Both the position numbers and the translations under genes were made by a program. A model generated the notes under the pieces. It saw nothing but the letters and a program-made list of their open reading frames with translations. It did not search any database and was not told the DNA's origin. From Alteromonadaceae bacterium (lineage in GTDB: Bacteria > Pseudomonadota > Gammaproteobacteria > Enterobacterales > Alteromonadaceae), in assembly GCA_015487235.1 (NCBI GenBank), contig WFQC01000171.1, positions 1 to 52,905 of the forward strand: a stretch of DNA of 52,905 nt, written 5' to 3'. Numbering within the stretch: position 1 is the first letter of the stretch; each line of letters opens with the position of its first letter. This document shows positions 9,085 through 18,205 of the stretch, in pieces.

Positions 9085-10629
9085 ATGAAAATACGTTCTC
9101 AAATTGGTATGGTACTAAACCTTGATAAATGTATCGGGTGCCATACGTGTTCAATTACTTGTAAAAATGTTTGGACCTCGCGTGAAGGCGTTGAGTATGC
9201 TTGGTTTAATAACGTAGAAACTAAACCGGGTATTGGTTACCCCAAAGAATGGGAAAACCAAGAAAAATGGAAAGGTGGTTGGGAAAGAAAAGCCAATGGT
9301 GACATTCAACCTAAAATTGGTGGCAAATATCGTGTATTAGCCAGCATTTTTGCTAACCCCAATATGCCTGAAATTGATGATTACTACGAACCCTTTGATT
9401 ATGACTATCAACATTTGCATACCTCGCCTGAAGTAAAACACCAGCCAACGGCTCGTCCGCGTTCGGTTATTTCTGGCAAGCGTATGGAAAAAATAGAGTG
9501 GGGGCCAAACTGGGAAGAAATTTTAGGTACCGAGTTTGAAAAGCGTAGCAAAGACAAAAACTTCGATAACATACAAAAGCAAATGTATGGCGAGTTTGAA
9601 AATACCTTTATGATGTATTTACCACGTCTTTGTGAACATTGCTTAAACCCCGCTTGTGTGGCTTCATGCCCATCGGGTGCAATATACAAACGTGAAGAAG
9701 ATGGCATTGTTCTTATCGATCAAGAAAAATGTCGTGGCTGGCGTATGTGTATTAGTGGTTGTCCATACAAAAAAATCTACTTCAACTGGAAATCAGGCAA
9801 ATCAGAAAAATGTATTTTCTGCTATCCACGTATTGAAGCAGGTCAACCAACGGTTTGTTCTGAAACCTGTGTGGGTCGTATTCGTTACTTGGGTGTTTTA
9901 CTTTATGATGCCGATAAAATCAAAGAAGTGGCTTCAACGCCATCTGAAACTGACTTATATGAGAAGCAACTTGAAGTCTTTTTAGACCCATTCGATCCTG
10001 AAGTGATCAAACAAGCACGTAAAGATGGTATTGCTGACTCAATTATTGAAGCAGCACAAAAGTCTCCTGTTTATAAAATGGCAGTTGACTGGAAACTTGC
10101 GTTACCACTTCACCCAGAATATCGTACTTTACCTATGGTGTGGTATGTACCTTCACTTAGCCCAATTCAAAGTGCGGCTGATGCGGGTGCTTTAGGCACT
10201 GTAGGTAAAGCGGGTGTTATTCCTGATATTCGTTCATTACGTATTCCAATGAAATACTTAGCAAACTTATTAACTGCAGGTGATGAAGAGCCTATTGCTC
10301 GTGCTTTAGAGCGCTTATTAGCAATGCGTGCTTATAAACGAGCTGAAAACGTTGAAGGCATTGAAGACCTGCAAGTGCTGGAAGATGCTGGTTTAACCAA
10401 AAAACAAGCGGATGAAATGTATCGTTATTTAGCTATTGCTAACTATGAAGATCGTTTTGTAATACCAACAGGACATCGTGAAATGAATGTTCCAGAAGCT
10501 TATGGTGAAAAATCAGGTTGTGGTTTTACCTTTGGTAACGGCTGTAGTGATGGTCATAGTGACGTCAATATGTTTGGTGGTAAGAAAATCACCCGCCGTA
10601 ATATCATTAAAACGGTTAACGTAGGTTAG
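9085..10629 (+). CDS. narH: Respiratory nitrate reductase, beta subunit
   Basis: The four-cluster iron-sulfur subunit passes electrons from NarI haems to NarG. At 514 residues it has the family length. Cys groups are visible: CIGCHTCSITC near the N-terminus, CEHCLNPACVASCP, and CRGWRMCISGCP, where Trp replaces the second Cys. That substitution is the NarH hallmark that converts one cluster to [3Fe-4S]. CIFC and the CSETC segment complete the set. A ribosome site (AAGGAGTAGACC) precedes the ATG, 10 bp after narG. Confidence 0.98.
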   Translation: MKIRSQIGMVLNLDKCIGCHTCSITCKNVWTSREGVEYAWFNNVETKPGIGYPKEWENQEKWKGGWERKANGDIQPKIGGKYRVLASIFANPNMPEIDDYYEPFDYDYQHLHTSPEVKHQPTARPRSVISGKRMEKIEWGPNWEEILGTEFEKRSKDKNFDNIQKQMYGEFENTFMMYLPRLCEHCLNPACVASCPSGAIYKREEDGIVLIDQEKCRGWRMCISGCPYKKIYFNWKSGKSEKCIFCYPRIEAGQPTVCSETCVGRIRYLGVLLYDADKIKEVASTPSETDLYEKQLEVFLDPFDPEVIKQARKDGIADSIIEAAQKSPVYKMAVDWKLALPLHPEYRTLPMVWYVPSLSPIQSAADAGALGTVGKAGVIPDIRSLRIPMKYLANLLTAGDEEPIARALERLLAMRAYKRAENVEGIEDLQVLEDAGLTKKQADEMYRYLAIANYEDRFVIPTGHREMNVPEAYGEKSGCGFTFGNGCSDGHSDVNMFGGKKITRRNIIKTVNVG

Positions 10630-10639
10630 GAGAGTAACA

Positions 10640-11392
10640 GTGCTAATTCTAAAAGTTATTTCACGACTGCTTGATTATCCATCAAAAGAGCTTTTTGAAG
10701 CGCGTGATGAGTTAATCACCGTTGTTGAAAGTACTGACGAATTAAGTACTCAAAACCGTCAGCAGTTGGTTGATTTTATTCGCCAACTGACTGACAGAGA
10801 TTTATATGATGCACAAGAAAGCTACGATTTGTTGTTCGATCGTGGCCGTGCACTTTCATTATTATTGTTTGAACATGTTCACGGAGAATCTCGTGATCGT
10901 GGTCAAGCTATGGTTAACTTAATGAATGTATATAAATCAAAAGGTTTTGAGGTTGATTCTGCTCAGTTACCTGATTATATACCGCTTTATCTTGAATTTT
11001 TAAGTGAGCAAGATGCTGCCTATGCCCAAGAATGGCTAGGCGATATTAACCACTTAATGACCATGCTTTCAGAGCGCTTAATTGATCGTGATTGCTATTA
11101 TTCTGTACTTTTTGATGCTTTGATTGAATTGTCGGGTGTTGAAGTTGACCGTGAAGAAATTCGAGAAACGGTTAAAAAAGAAGAGCGCGATGATACTGTC
11201 GAGGCGATTGATCAAGCGTGGGAAGATAAAGAAATTCGTTTTGATGATCCAATGACGGGCTCTTGTCCATCAAGCAATGGGTTACAAAGTTCATCGCATT
11301 CATTAGATCCAAATACTGTTCATCAAGTGCCTATTAAGTGGCATTCTCTTGATGGAAAAGCGCCAGACGCGGCTGAAGTTTACGGATTGTAA
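10640..11392 (+). CDS. narJ: Nitrate reductase molybdenum cofactor assembly chaperone
   Basis: A dedicated chaperone of the TorD/NarJ family that holds apo-NarG for cofactor insertion and membrane attachment; it is not part of the final enzyme. It has 250 residues and is mostly helical and acidic, with the family core DLYDAQESYDLLFDRGRALSLLLFEHVHGESRDRGQAM at about 51-88. The start is GTG at 10640, chosen because AGGAGAG lies at the correct distance just upstream and because the protein begins with the usual LKVISRLLDYPS. It sits 10 bp from both narH and narI. Confidence 0.95.
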   Translation: MLILKVISRLLDYPSKELFEARDELITVVESTDELSTQNRQQLVDFIRQLTDRDLYDAQESYDLLFDRGRALSLLLFEHVHGESRDRGQAMVNLMNVYKSKGFEVDSAQLPDYIPLYLEFLSEQDAAYAQEWLGDINHLMTMLSERLIDRDCYYSVLFDALIELSGVEVDREEIRETVKKEERDDTVEAIDQAWEDKEIRFDDPMTGSCPSSNGLQSSSHSLDPNTVHQVPIKWHSLDGKAPDAAEVYGL

Positions 11393-11402
11393 GGAGAATA
11401 CT

Positions 11403-12080
11403 ATGTCAGATTTAAATAATTTTTTATTTGGGATTTATCCCTACATTGCCTTTGCCGTGTTTATAATTGGCTCATGGGTACGCTATGATCGTGAACCTTA
11501 TACATGGAAAGCAGATTCTAGCCAATTACTTGACCAAAAAGGCTTTCGTTTAGCCAGCAACCTTTTCCACATTGGGATCATCTTTATCTTAATGGGGCAC
11601 TTTGTTGGTTTATTAACACCACATGCTGTCTATGAACACTTTATTAGTACAGCTAACAAGCAATTACTTGCTATGGTTAGTGGTGGTTTCTTTGGTATTT
11701 TGTGTTTTATTGGCTTGGTTATGTTGCTTAAGCGTCGTTTAACTAATCCTCGTGTACGTGCGGTATCAAAAACATCAGATATTGTTATCTTGTTTTTATT
11801 ATTAGCACAGTTAATACTAGGTTTGTTAACTATTGTTGCTTCTACTAGTCACTTAGATGGCTCAGTAATGGTTATGCTAGCAAATTGGGCACAAAACATT
11901 GTAATCTTCAATGGTTTTGAAGCAGCGAAAGCAATAGAGCCAGTAAGCTTGATATACAAACTACACGTATTTTTAGGGTTAACATTATTTGTTGTTTTCC
12001 CATTTACACGTTTAGTACATATTATCAGTGTACCGGTTAAATATTTTGCACGTAATTATCAATTAGTACGTCAAAGATAA
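11403..12080 (+). CDS. narI: Respiratory nitrate reductase, gamma subunit (cytochrome b)
   Basis: The diheme b-type membrane anchor oxidises quinol at the periplasmic side and passes electrons to NarH. The start at 11403 gives 225 residues, identical in length to E. coli NarI, and has AAGGAGAATACT upstream; the frame is open further upstream but would overlap narJ. Five hydrophobic helices are visible. The four haem-ligand histidines fall at 56 and 66 (FHIGIIFILMGH) and 188 and 206 (LHVFLG...RLVH), close to the E. coli positions 53, 66, 187 and 205. Confidence 0.97.
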   Translation: MSDLNNFLFGIYPYIAFAVFIIGSWVRYDREPYTWKADSSQLLDQKGFRLASNLFHIGIIFILMGHFVGLLTPHAVYEHFISTANKQLLAMVSGGFFGILCFIGLVMLLKRRLTNPRVRAVSKTSDIVILFLLLAQLILGLLTIVASTSHLDGSVMVMLANWAQNIVIFNGFEAAKAIEPVSLIYKLHVFLGLTLFVVFPFTRLVHIISVPVKYFARNYQLVRQR

Positions 12081-12096
12081 GCATAAGGTGTTTATT

Positions 12097-12147
12097 ATAA
12101 AGTTAGGCTGAAAGTATTTCCGCAAGTTTGCTTGCAGCCTACTTTAT
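12097..12147 (+). terminator. Long hairpin after narI, possible operon terminator
   Basis: An outer stem (12097-12110 with 12135-12147, one bulged T) encloses an inner small stem (GCAAG-TTTG-CTTGC). It starts 16 bp after the narI stop. The following bases are T-rich (TTCACCCTTTATTTC) but not a clean T-run, so it may be a processing or stabilising hairpin rather than a strict terminator. Confidence 0.45.
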
Positions 12148-12361
12148 TTCACCCTTTATTTCATTTTAGTGTAAAAATAAAAATGATATGAGTTAAATAA
12201 TTAACCTTAGTTTATTGTATATTGCCAGTTGGTTAAGGCTAATTATTTAAAATAAGTTGATTTTTAATAAGACTTTTAGCTTGAATAAAAGTTAAACTCG
12301 GGCGCTCAGTATGTCTTAGCTGTTATTGATGTTTTAGTTCTTATTGAAATTGACTTTGTCA

Positions 12362-12380
12362 TCTTGAACCTGTTTCAAGA
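12362..12380. repeat. Short palindromic REP-like element
   Basis: TCTTGAACCTGTTTCAAGA is a 7-bp inverted repeat with a 5-nt loop, preceded by GTCA. It resembles the dispersed CATCCTGAACNTGTTTCAGGATC-type palindrome found between genes in many proteobacteria. Only one copy is visible here, so family membership is inferred. The rest of the 372-bp gap 12081-12452 shows no gene; it is AT-rich and presumably holds a promoter for the parvulin gene. Confidence 0.4.
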
Positions 12381-12452
12381 ACGAGCAATAAACCAAATAG
12401 CATGGCTTAACTTGTCAGTGCTTTTTACTTTCCATTATATAGAGTAGTTATT

Positions 12453-13262
12453 ATGAGTTCATGTGGTACCAGTTCACCAACAACCCCGTCAAAAGAAAGC
12501 TTACCAATTATCACTGTAAACGGTGCAACTATTGATGAACAAGCGTTAGCGAATGAGCTTCAGTATCATCCTAACGCAAATTTTGCAACGGTAGTTCAGC
12601 AAGCTGGGCAAGCATTAGTTATTCGTCAATTACTTTTAGAACAAGCAAGTAAGCTTGGTTTTGATGTTGAAAACGATGAAGAAAGTGCGGTGCAAAAATT
12701 ATTAGCACAAGAAGTGAAATATGATGATCCGAGTGAAGAAACTTGTTTGCGTTATTTTGAGCAAAATCGCCATAAATTTACCACCATGCCATTAATGGAA
12801 GTGGATCATATTTTATTAGCGGCAGCTAAAGATGATATCGAAGGACGTGATGAAGCGAAGAAAAATGCTCAAGAAATTATCGCTCAATTGAAAGAAAACC
12901 CTGAATTATTTGCTTCACTAGCACAACAATATTCAGCGTGCCCATCAAAAGAAACAGGTGGCTCATTAGGACAAATTAGTAAAGGGCAAACTGTGCCTGA
13001 ATTTGAACGTCAATTAATGAACTTACCTGAAGGTTTAGCTGATAAAGCCATAGAGTCTCGCTATGGTTTTCATGTGGTTAATATTAGCCGTAAAATCGAA
13101 GGTAAGCCGCTAGAATATGATATGGTTAGTGATAAAGTACGAGGTTATTTAGTACACCGTGCATCACACCTTGCTATTCAAGCTTATATTCAAGGGTTAG
13201 TTGAACAAGCGGATATTGAAGGCGTTGAAGTGAAGTTTAGCGAAGAAAATGTTCATATTTAA
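12453..13262 (+). CDS. PpiC-type parvulin peptidyl-prolyl isomerase associated with nar genes
   Basis: A 269-residue protein with an N-terminal helical region (about 30-100) and a parvulin/rotamase domain at about 113-212 (MEVDHILLAA... FASLAQQYSACPSKETGGSLGQISKGQTVPEFE... YGFHVVNIS). It resembles NifM/PpiC-like proteins. Family knowledge: a PpiC-like gene follows narI in several nar operons such as that of Pseudomonas aeruginosa, where a role in nitrate reductase maturation is assumed. No signal peptide is visible (the N-terminus is MSSCGTSSPTTPSKES), so it should be cytoplasmic, where NarGH is assembled. It is separated from narI by 372 bp and may have its own promoter. Confidence 0.85.
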   Translation: MSSCGTSSPTTPSKESLPIITVNGATIDEQALANELQYHPNANFATVVQQAGQALVIRQLLLEQASKLGFDVENDEESAVQKLLAQEVKYDDPSEETCLRYFEQNRHKFTTMPLMEVDHILLAAAKDDIEGRDEAKKNAQEIIAQLKENPELFASLAQQYSACPSKETGGSLGQISKGQTVPEFERQLMNLPEGLADKAIESRYGFHVVNISRKIEGKPLEYDMVSDKVRGYLVHRASHLAIQAYIQGLVEQADIEGVEVKFSEENVHI

Positions 13263-13364
13263 CGCTTAGCCTATCATAAGCGAAAGGTTGTTATTAAACA
13301 CAGCGGTTAAAGAAGACATTCAGCTAAAAAATGCCAAAGATAAAATGATATAATTTAATTATAT

Positions 13365-13383
13365 AGCCTAGAGCTGCTAGGCT
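13365..13383 (+). other. Small hairpin upstream of the aminotransferase gene
   Basis: AGCCTAG-AGCTG-CTAGGCT forms a 7-bp stem ending 32 bp before the aminotransferase ATG. It is preceded by a TATAAT at 13349-13354 without a clear -35. It could be the start of the mRNA leader. Function unknown. Confidence 0.4.
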
Positions 13384-13414
13384 AACACTATACTGAATTT
13401 TTAGGTGCTAAATT

Positions 13415-14542
13415 ATGTCATTATCTTCTTTTATTCCCCCTCAGCGCACGCTTATGGGGCCAGGCCCTTCTGATGTAAGTGCCAGAGTTTTATCGGCATT
13501 AGCTCGACCCACTATTGGTCATTTAGACCCTCTGTTTGTTAGTATGATGGATGAGGTTAAAGCCTTATTACAATATGCTTTTCAAACCAAAAATGAATTT
13601 ACTATAGCCTTATCTGCGCCCGGCTCTGCGGGTATGGAAGCTTGCTTTGTTAACCTGATCACCCCCGAAGATACCGTTGTTGTTTGTCGAAACGGTGTTT
13701 TTGGTGCTCGTATGATCGAAAATGTTGAACGTATTGGTGCAAAATGCGTTATTGTTGATGGCACATGGGGCAGGGCGGTAGATGCCCAGCAACTTGAACG
13801 TAAATTACAAAAACACCCTGAAGCAAGGTTTGTGGCTTTTGTACATGCAGAAACGTCAACAGGGGCTTTATCTGATGCTAAAGCCTTATGTGAAATCGCT
13901 AAAGCACATAACTGTTTAACTATTGTCGATGCGGTGACCTCATTAGGTGGTGTTGAATTAGCGGTAGACGAGTGGCAAATTGACGCGGTGTATTCTGGCA
14001 GCCAAAAATGTTTGTCTTGCGTACCAGGTATTTCACCTATCAGCTTTAGTGAGCAAGCCGTAGAAGTGATCAAAAACAGAAAATCTCCCGTACCAAGCTG
14101 GTTTTTAGATCAATCTTTAGTGATGGCCTATTGGTCAGGCGAAGGCAAACGTGCTTATCATCATACGGCACCCGTTAACTCACTTTATGCGCTGCATGAG
14201 GCATTGTTAATACTCAAAGAAGAAGGTTTAGAAAATAGCTGGGCAAGGCATAAAGCACAACATCAAAAACTGGCCACCGGGTTAGCCAATTTAGGGCTTG
14301 AATTTATTGTACCAGCAGCAGAACGTTTACCGCAATTAAATGCAGTTACCATTCCTAAAGGTATTGACGATGCTAAAGTGCGCGCTTATTTACTTAATGA
14401 GTATAATTTAGAAATTGGTGCTGGTTTAGGTGCTTTTGCTGGTGAAGCATGGCGTATTGGTTTAATGGGGCATGCAGCACGTAGCGAAAATGTTGCCTTA
14501 TGTTTAGCCGCATTAAAAGATGCTTTAGCTAAATTTGGCTAA
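13415..14542 (+). CDS. Class V aminotransferase, alanine/serine-glyoxylate type
   Basis: A PLP-dependent enzyme of 375 residues from the alanine-glyoxylate / serine-pyruvate aminotransferase group, which transfers an amino group to glyoxylate or pyruvate. Visible: LMGPGPSDVSARV at the N-terminus, the PLP phosphate loop SAPGSAGMEA (about 67-76), the cofactor Asp in IVDAVTSLGG (about 170-179), and the Schiff-base lysine Lys198 in SGSQKCLSCVPG. The true substrate cannot be read from the sequence: alanine, serine and ureidoglycine enzymes share this fold. It stands alone between its own promoter region and a bidirectional terminator. Confidence 0.87.
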   Translation: MSLSSFIPPQRTLMGPGPSDVSARVLSALARPTIGHLDPLFVSMMDEVKALLQYAFQTKNEFTIALSAPGSAGMEACFVNLITPEDTVVVCRNGVFGARMIENVERIGAKCVIVDGTWGRAVDAQQLERKLQKHPEARFVAFVHAETSTGALSDAKALCEIAKAHNCLTIVDAVTSLGGVELAVDEWQIDAVYSGSQKCLSCVPGISPISFSEQAVEVIKNRKSPVPSWFLDQSLVMAYWSGEGKRAYHHTAPVNSLYALHEALLILKEEGLENSWARHKAQHQKLATGLANLGLEFIVPAAERLPQLNAVTIPKGIDDAKVRAYLLNEYNLEIGAGLGAFAGEAWRIGLMGHAARSENVALCLAALKDALAKFG

Positions 14543-14556
14543 AATGCTGATGTTAT

Positions 14557-14603
14557 AAAAAAGCTATGTTGTACTTGAGTAAAATAGTACTCATAGCTTT
14601 TTT
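14557..14603. terminator. Bidirectional intrinsic terminator
   Basis: A 12-bp inverted repeat (14557-14568 with 14592-14603), extended by an inner GTACT/AGTAC pair, has six A at the left end and six T at the right. It ends the aminotransferase gene on the plus strand and the rsx-nth-gloA operon on the minus strand. Confidence 0.88.
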
Positions 14604-14663
14604 CTTGTCTTTTCTTTTTTTTGGGGGAGTGACAGGGCGAGTGACACGCCCTAGCTATTAACT

Positions 14664-15083
14664 TTACCAAGTGCCAGTATTTTCCATACTTAGCCAAGGC
14701 TCTTGTGGGGCTAAGCGTTCACCTTTTTGCAGTAATTCAATTGAGATATCATCAGGCGTTTTTACAAAGGCCATATGGCCATCACGTGGTGGACGATTAA
14801 TAACTACGCCGGCATCCATTAGCTTTTGACAAGTTTGATAAATATTATCCACTTCAAAGGCTAAGTGGCCAAAGTTTCTGCCTGTTGAATAGTTTTCGGT
14901 TGATCCCCAATTATGAGTTAACTCTATTTCAGCTTCGCCATGATCTGTCGCTAAAAATATCAGGGTAAACTTGCCTTCGGGTACGTCTATGCGTTTGGTT
15001 TCAATTAAACCCAATAGATCGATAAAAAAGTGCAGGGTTCTATCGACATCTTTAACGCGGATCATTGAGTGTAAAAATTTCAT
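14664..15083 (-). CDS. gloA: Lactoylglutathione lyase (glyoxalase I)
   Basis: A VOC-fold metalloenzyme of 139 residues that isomerises the methylglyoxal-glutathione hemithioacetal to S-lactoylglutathione. It has the short bacterial length. The four metal ligands expected for GloA are at His5, Glu54 ([10 protein letters not shown]), His73 (FGHLAFEV) and Glu116 (ISIELLQK). It is the last gene of the minus-strand run, 11 bp after nth. The C-terminal tail (about 120-139, ending SMENTGTW) is longer than in E. coli GloA. Related VOC proteins could share these ligands, hence a small reservation. Confidence 0.88.
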   Translation of the reverse strand: MKFLHSMIRVKDVDRTLHFFIDLLGLIETKRIDVPEGKFTLIFLATDHGEAEIELTHNWGSTENYSTGRNFGHLAFEVDNIYQTCQKLMDAGVVINRPPRDGHMAFVKTPDDISIELLQKGERLAPQEPWLSMENTGTW

Positions 15084-15094
15084 TTTAGTTGCCT

Positions 15095-15730
15095 TTAAAC
15101 ATCTACTTTATCTTTAAATTCGCATAAATCTTCGATAATGCAAGCGCCACACTTGGGTTTGCGTGCGGTGCAGGTATAGCGTCCATGTAAAATTAGCCAA
15201 TGATGAACATCTACTTTAAATGCTTTGGGTACTACTTTTAATAGCTTTTGTTCAACTTGCTCTACATTTTTACCGACAGCAAATTTTGTGCGATTTGAAA
15301 CACGAAAGATATGCGTGTCTACGGCAATTGTTGGCCAGCCAAAAGCGGTATTTAAGACAACATTAGCGGTTTTTCTACCAACACCGGGTAAGGCTTCAAG
15401 TGCGGCTCTATCTTCGGGAACTTCACCATGGTGTAAATCGACGAGCATTTGGCAAGTTTTTAATGTGTTTACTGCTTTAGTGTTATATAGACCGATTGTT
15501 TTTATATAAGATTTTAATCCATCTAAGCCTAAATCAAGTATGGCTTGAGGGGTATTGGCAACAGGAAATAATTTGGCGGTGGCTTTATTTACACTGACGT
15601 CTGTTGCTTGTGCTGACAACAATACCGCGATCAACAACTCAAAGGGCGTTGAAAAGTTTAACTCTGTTGTTGGCTTCGGATTATTATCGCGTAAGCGCGT
15701 TAAAATTTGTAAACGTTTTTCTTTATTCAT
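15095..15730 (-). CDS. nth: Endonuclease III
   Basis: A base-excision repair DNA glycosylase/AP lyase for oxidised pyrimidines, 211 residues, same length as E. coli Nth. The helix-hairpin-helix [12 protein letters not shown] carries catalytic Lys120, and Asp138 is in AVDTHIFR. The C-terminal [4Fe-4S] cluster has the exact Cys187-x6-Cys194-x2-Cys197-x5-Cys203 spacing. The rsxABCDGE-nth order is the one found in E. coli and relatives. It begins 15 bp after rsxE. Confidence 0.97.
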   Translation of the reverse strand: MNKEKRLQILTRLRDNNPKPTTELNFSTPFELLIAVLLSAQATDVSVNKATAKLFPVANTPQAILDLGLDGLKSYIKTIGLYNTKAVNTLKTCQMLVDLHHGEVPEDRAALEALPGVGRKTANVVLNTAFGWPTIAVDTHIFRVSNRTKFAVGKNVEQVEQKLLKVVPKAFKVDVHHWLILHGRYTCTARKPKCGACIIEDLCEFKDKVDV

Positions 15731-15745
15731 TTGATTCAGCTAGGT

Positions 15746-16459
15746 TTATTGTGCATCAAAGTTAACACGTACACGTTCAATGGTTTTATTTTCTACTTTA
15801 GGCTTTCTAGCGGCAATTTTACTGTCAATGGCATTTTTAGCGGCAATGATAAATCCCATCGCAAAAAAGGCACCTGGTGGTAATATGGCTAATAAAAACT
15901 TACTGTCAAAATGAAATACTTCTATTCGTAATGAGGCAGCCCAATCACCTAACAAGAGATCTGCACCGTCAAATAAGGTGCCTTGCCCTAAAAGCTCTCG
16001 AATAACGCCTAATATTAATAGCACTAACATAAAGCCTGTACCCATCATTAAACCGTCAAAACTGGCTTGTTTGATCGGGTTTTTTGAAGCATAGGCTTCT
16101 GCTCTGCCAATAATAACGCAGTTAGTGACAATTAAAGGTAAAAAGATCCCTAAAGATTGATATAAGCCGTAAGTAAAAGCATTCATTAGTAATTGAACGC
16201 AGGTAACAAAAGCGGCGATTATTAACACAAAAATAGGAATACGAATTTCTTTAGGTACCCACAAGCGAATGAAAGACACTGTCGCATTTGAGGAAACTAA
16301 CACTAATAATGTTGCTAAACCTAAGCCCAAAGCGTTGGTGACTGTTGATGTGACAGCAAGTAGGGGACATAAACCCAATAATTGCACTAAGCCAGGGTTG
16401 TTTTTCCATAACCCTTGCCATGCAAGCTCTTTATATTCTGATGAAGTTTGATCAGTCAT
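15746..16459 (-). CDS. rsxE: Rsx/Rnf complex subunit E
   Basis: An integral membrane subunit of 237 residues with six hydrophobic segments, homologous to RsxA and NqrD. With RsxA it forms the membrane Fe-S/electron-transfer core of the ion-translocating ferredoxin:NAD oxidoreductase. In E. coli the same complex also reduces SoxR. Signature segments are [22 protein letters not shown] near the N-terminus and [20 protein letters not shown] mid-protein, each carrying one of the membrane Cys. It overlaps rsxG by 8 bp. Confidence 0.96.
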   Translation of the reverse strand: MTDQTSSEYKELAWQGLWKNNPGLVQLLGLCPLLAVTSTVTNALGLGLATLLVLVSSNATVSFIRLWVPKEIRIPIFVLIIAAFVTCVQLLMNAFTYGLYQSLGIFLPLIVTNCVIIGRAEAYASKNPIKQASFDGLMMGTGFMLVLLILGVIRELLGQGTLFDGADLLLGDWAASLRIEVFHFDSKFLLAILPPGAFFAMGFIIAAKNAIDSKIAARKPKVENKTIERVRVNFDAQ

Positions 16460-17120
16460 TGTTACTTTCCACGTTTTCTTGGGTTAACTCATCAACTTGA
16501 GGGCGACATGATTCGCCAGCATTAAAAAGTGTTTTTTGGTGAGCTTTAAAATAGAGTGCCACTTTTTTTACGGCTTTTACAACCGCTCGTGGTGTAATAG
16601 TTGCCCCTGTAAATTGATCAAACATACCACCATCTTTACTGACGGCCCACTGGCTATCGTTTTCATCGGGAAGAGGTTTTCCTGAAAAACTACTGATCCA
16701 AGGGCTTTTTCTCATTTCAACTTTATCACCCAAGCCGGGGGTTTCTTGGTGCTTTAACACGCGAACACCACTAATACTGCCATTAACATTAATTGCAACA
16801 ATCAAATTAATATTACCATTATAACCATCGGGGGCTGTTGCAGTAAGCGCTACAGCAATAGGTTTATCGTTATATTTTGCAAGGTAGGCAGTCTGTTTTT
16901 CTTTACCTAATAAAGGATCCGCTATTATCTTACAGTCTTGATAAATATCATTATTATGTAATTTAGGAGGAATAATACTATGTAATACCTTTAATAATTG
17001 TGCTTGCTCTTGTGCAGCGATGCGTCCTTTGGTGGCTTCATTTACCATGCCTACTATCGCGGTTGAAATAATGGCAAAGAGTGCTAATACTTTAGCATTT
17101 TTACTTACACTATTAAGCAT
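16452..17120 (-). CDS. rsxG: Rsx/Rnf complex subunit G (covalent FMN)
   Basis: A single N-terminal membrane anchor (about 10-26) is followed by a periplasmic FMN-binding domain, 222 residues in all. The flavinylation motif TGATIT is at 171-176, where ApbE-type transferases attach FMN to a Thr. [10 protein letters not shown] at about 126-135 is also family-typical. It shares one base with rsxD and overlaps rsxE, so it is translationally coupled on both sides. Confidence 0.96.
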   Translation of the reverse strand: MLNSVSKNAKVLALFAIISTAIVGMVNEATKGRIAAQEQAQLLKVLHSIIPPKLHNNDIYQDCKIIADPLLGKEKQTAYLAKYNDKPIAVALTATAPDGYNGNINLIVAINVNGSISGVRVLKHQETPGLGDKVEMRKSPWISSFSGKPLPDENDSQWAVSKDGGMFDQFTGATITPRAVVKAVKKVALYFKAHQKTLFNAGESCRPQVDELTQENVESNND

Positions 17121-18202
17121 TACTTTAACTCCTCAGTGTTTTTTGAGGTGCCTTGTCCATAGGCGCGCGGAATGGTGTATTGATCAATTAATGGTGCAGC
17201 CATATTACAAAGTAAAACAGAAAAGGCGATAGCATCAGGATAACCGCCAATATTGCGAATTAAAATAACGAGAAATCCTGCCAAGGCACCAAAAATCAAT
17301 CGTCCTTTAACACTGGTCGCACAGGTAACAGGGTCTGTTAAAATAAAAAATGCGCCTAGCATGGTGCCGCCAGCAAGCCAGTGAAACATTGTTGGTGGGT
17401 TTAAATCAGGATTAAAGCTATAAGCAATAAAGCTAAAGATTAACATACTTCCTAAAAAGCTTACCGGAATTGACCAATGAATAGCTCTTTTTATTAATAA
17501 GAAAACCCCTCCAAGTAAAAAACCAGCATTAACCCACTCCCAGCCTAAAGCAAAGTTTTCACCAAAGACCATTGGCATAGCTCGATGTATTTCATCAAGT
17601 GTTAAGCCTAATGTTAAGTTGGTTTTTAAGGTATCAAGCGGTGTAGCCATGGTAAAACCGTCAATATGCGTTCTTAGCTGCTCAACGGAATAACCTTCTA
17701 GGGTGAAGCCTGTAAAAATGGTAGACAAAGCATTATTAAAATCAAGATCTATGGGTAATAAAGACAAAGGGGGTTGCCAGTTGGTCATTTGCACAGGAAA
17801 AGACACCAGTAATAAAACATAGGCGGCCATAGCGGGATTAAAAGCATTATGGCCTAGGCCGCCATAAAGTTGTTTTACCACTAAAATGGCAAATATACTG
17901 CCAATAACGGTTATCCACCAAGGGGCTAAAGCTGGTATGCTAATACCGAGTAGTATAGCGGTTAAAATAGCGCTACCATCAAGTAAGTATTTATTAAGCG
18001 GTTTATTTCTTAATGATAAAACGATAAATTCAGTGATTAAAGCACAGGTAATTGCAATACCTATGTGAATAAGATTACCCCAACCAAAAAAGTACCATTG
18101 TGCAAAAATCCCCGGTATTGTTGCCATAATAACAAGGCGCATTAAAGCCGAGGTTTTACTTCTGTTATGTTCGTGTGGTGAACTGGCAATAAAAAAGGCC
18201 AT
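17120..18202 (-). CDS. rsxD: Rsx/Rnf complex subunit D (covalent FMN)
   Basis: A polytopic membrane subunit of 360 residues, homologous to NqrB. GGLGHNAFNPAMAAYVLL (about 114-131) and the flavin-attachment segment TMATPLDT with Thr187 are visible; Thr187 matches the known FMN-linked position in RnfD. It follows rsxC with a 3-bp gap. Confidence 0.96.
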   Translation of the reverse strand: MAFFIASSPHEHNRSKTSALMRLVIMATIPGIFAQWYFFGWGNLIHIGIAITCALITEFIVLSLRNKPLNKYLLDGSAILTAILLGISIPALAPWWITVIGSIFAILVVKQLYGGLGHNAFNPAMAAYVLLLVSFPVQMTNWQPPLSLLPIDLDFNNALSTIFTGFTLEGYSVEQLRTHIDGFTMATPLDTLKTNLTLGLTLDEIHRAMPMVFGENFALGWEWVNAGFLLGGVFLLIKRAIHWSIPVSFLGSMLIFSFIAYSFNPDLNPPTMFHWLAGGTMLGAFFILTDPVTCATSVKGRLIFGALAGFLVILIRNIGGYPDAIAFSVLLCNMAAPLIDQYTIPRAYGQGTSKNTEELK

Positions 18203-18205
18203 AGG

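Noticed and set aside
13582..14073. A 163-codon minus-strand frame within the aminotransferase gene
   Set aside because: Complete overlap with a gene whose PLP motifs are intact; no ribosome site.
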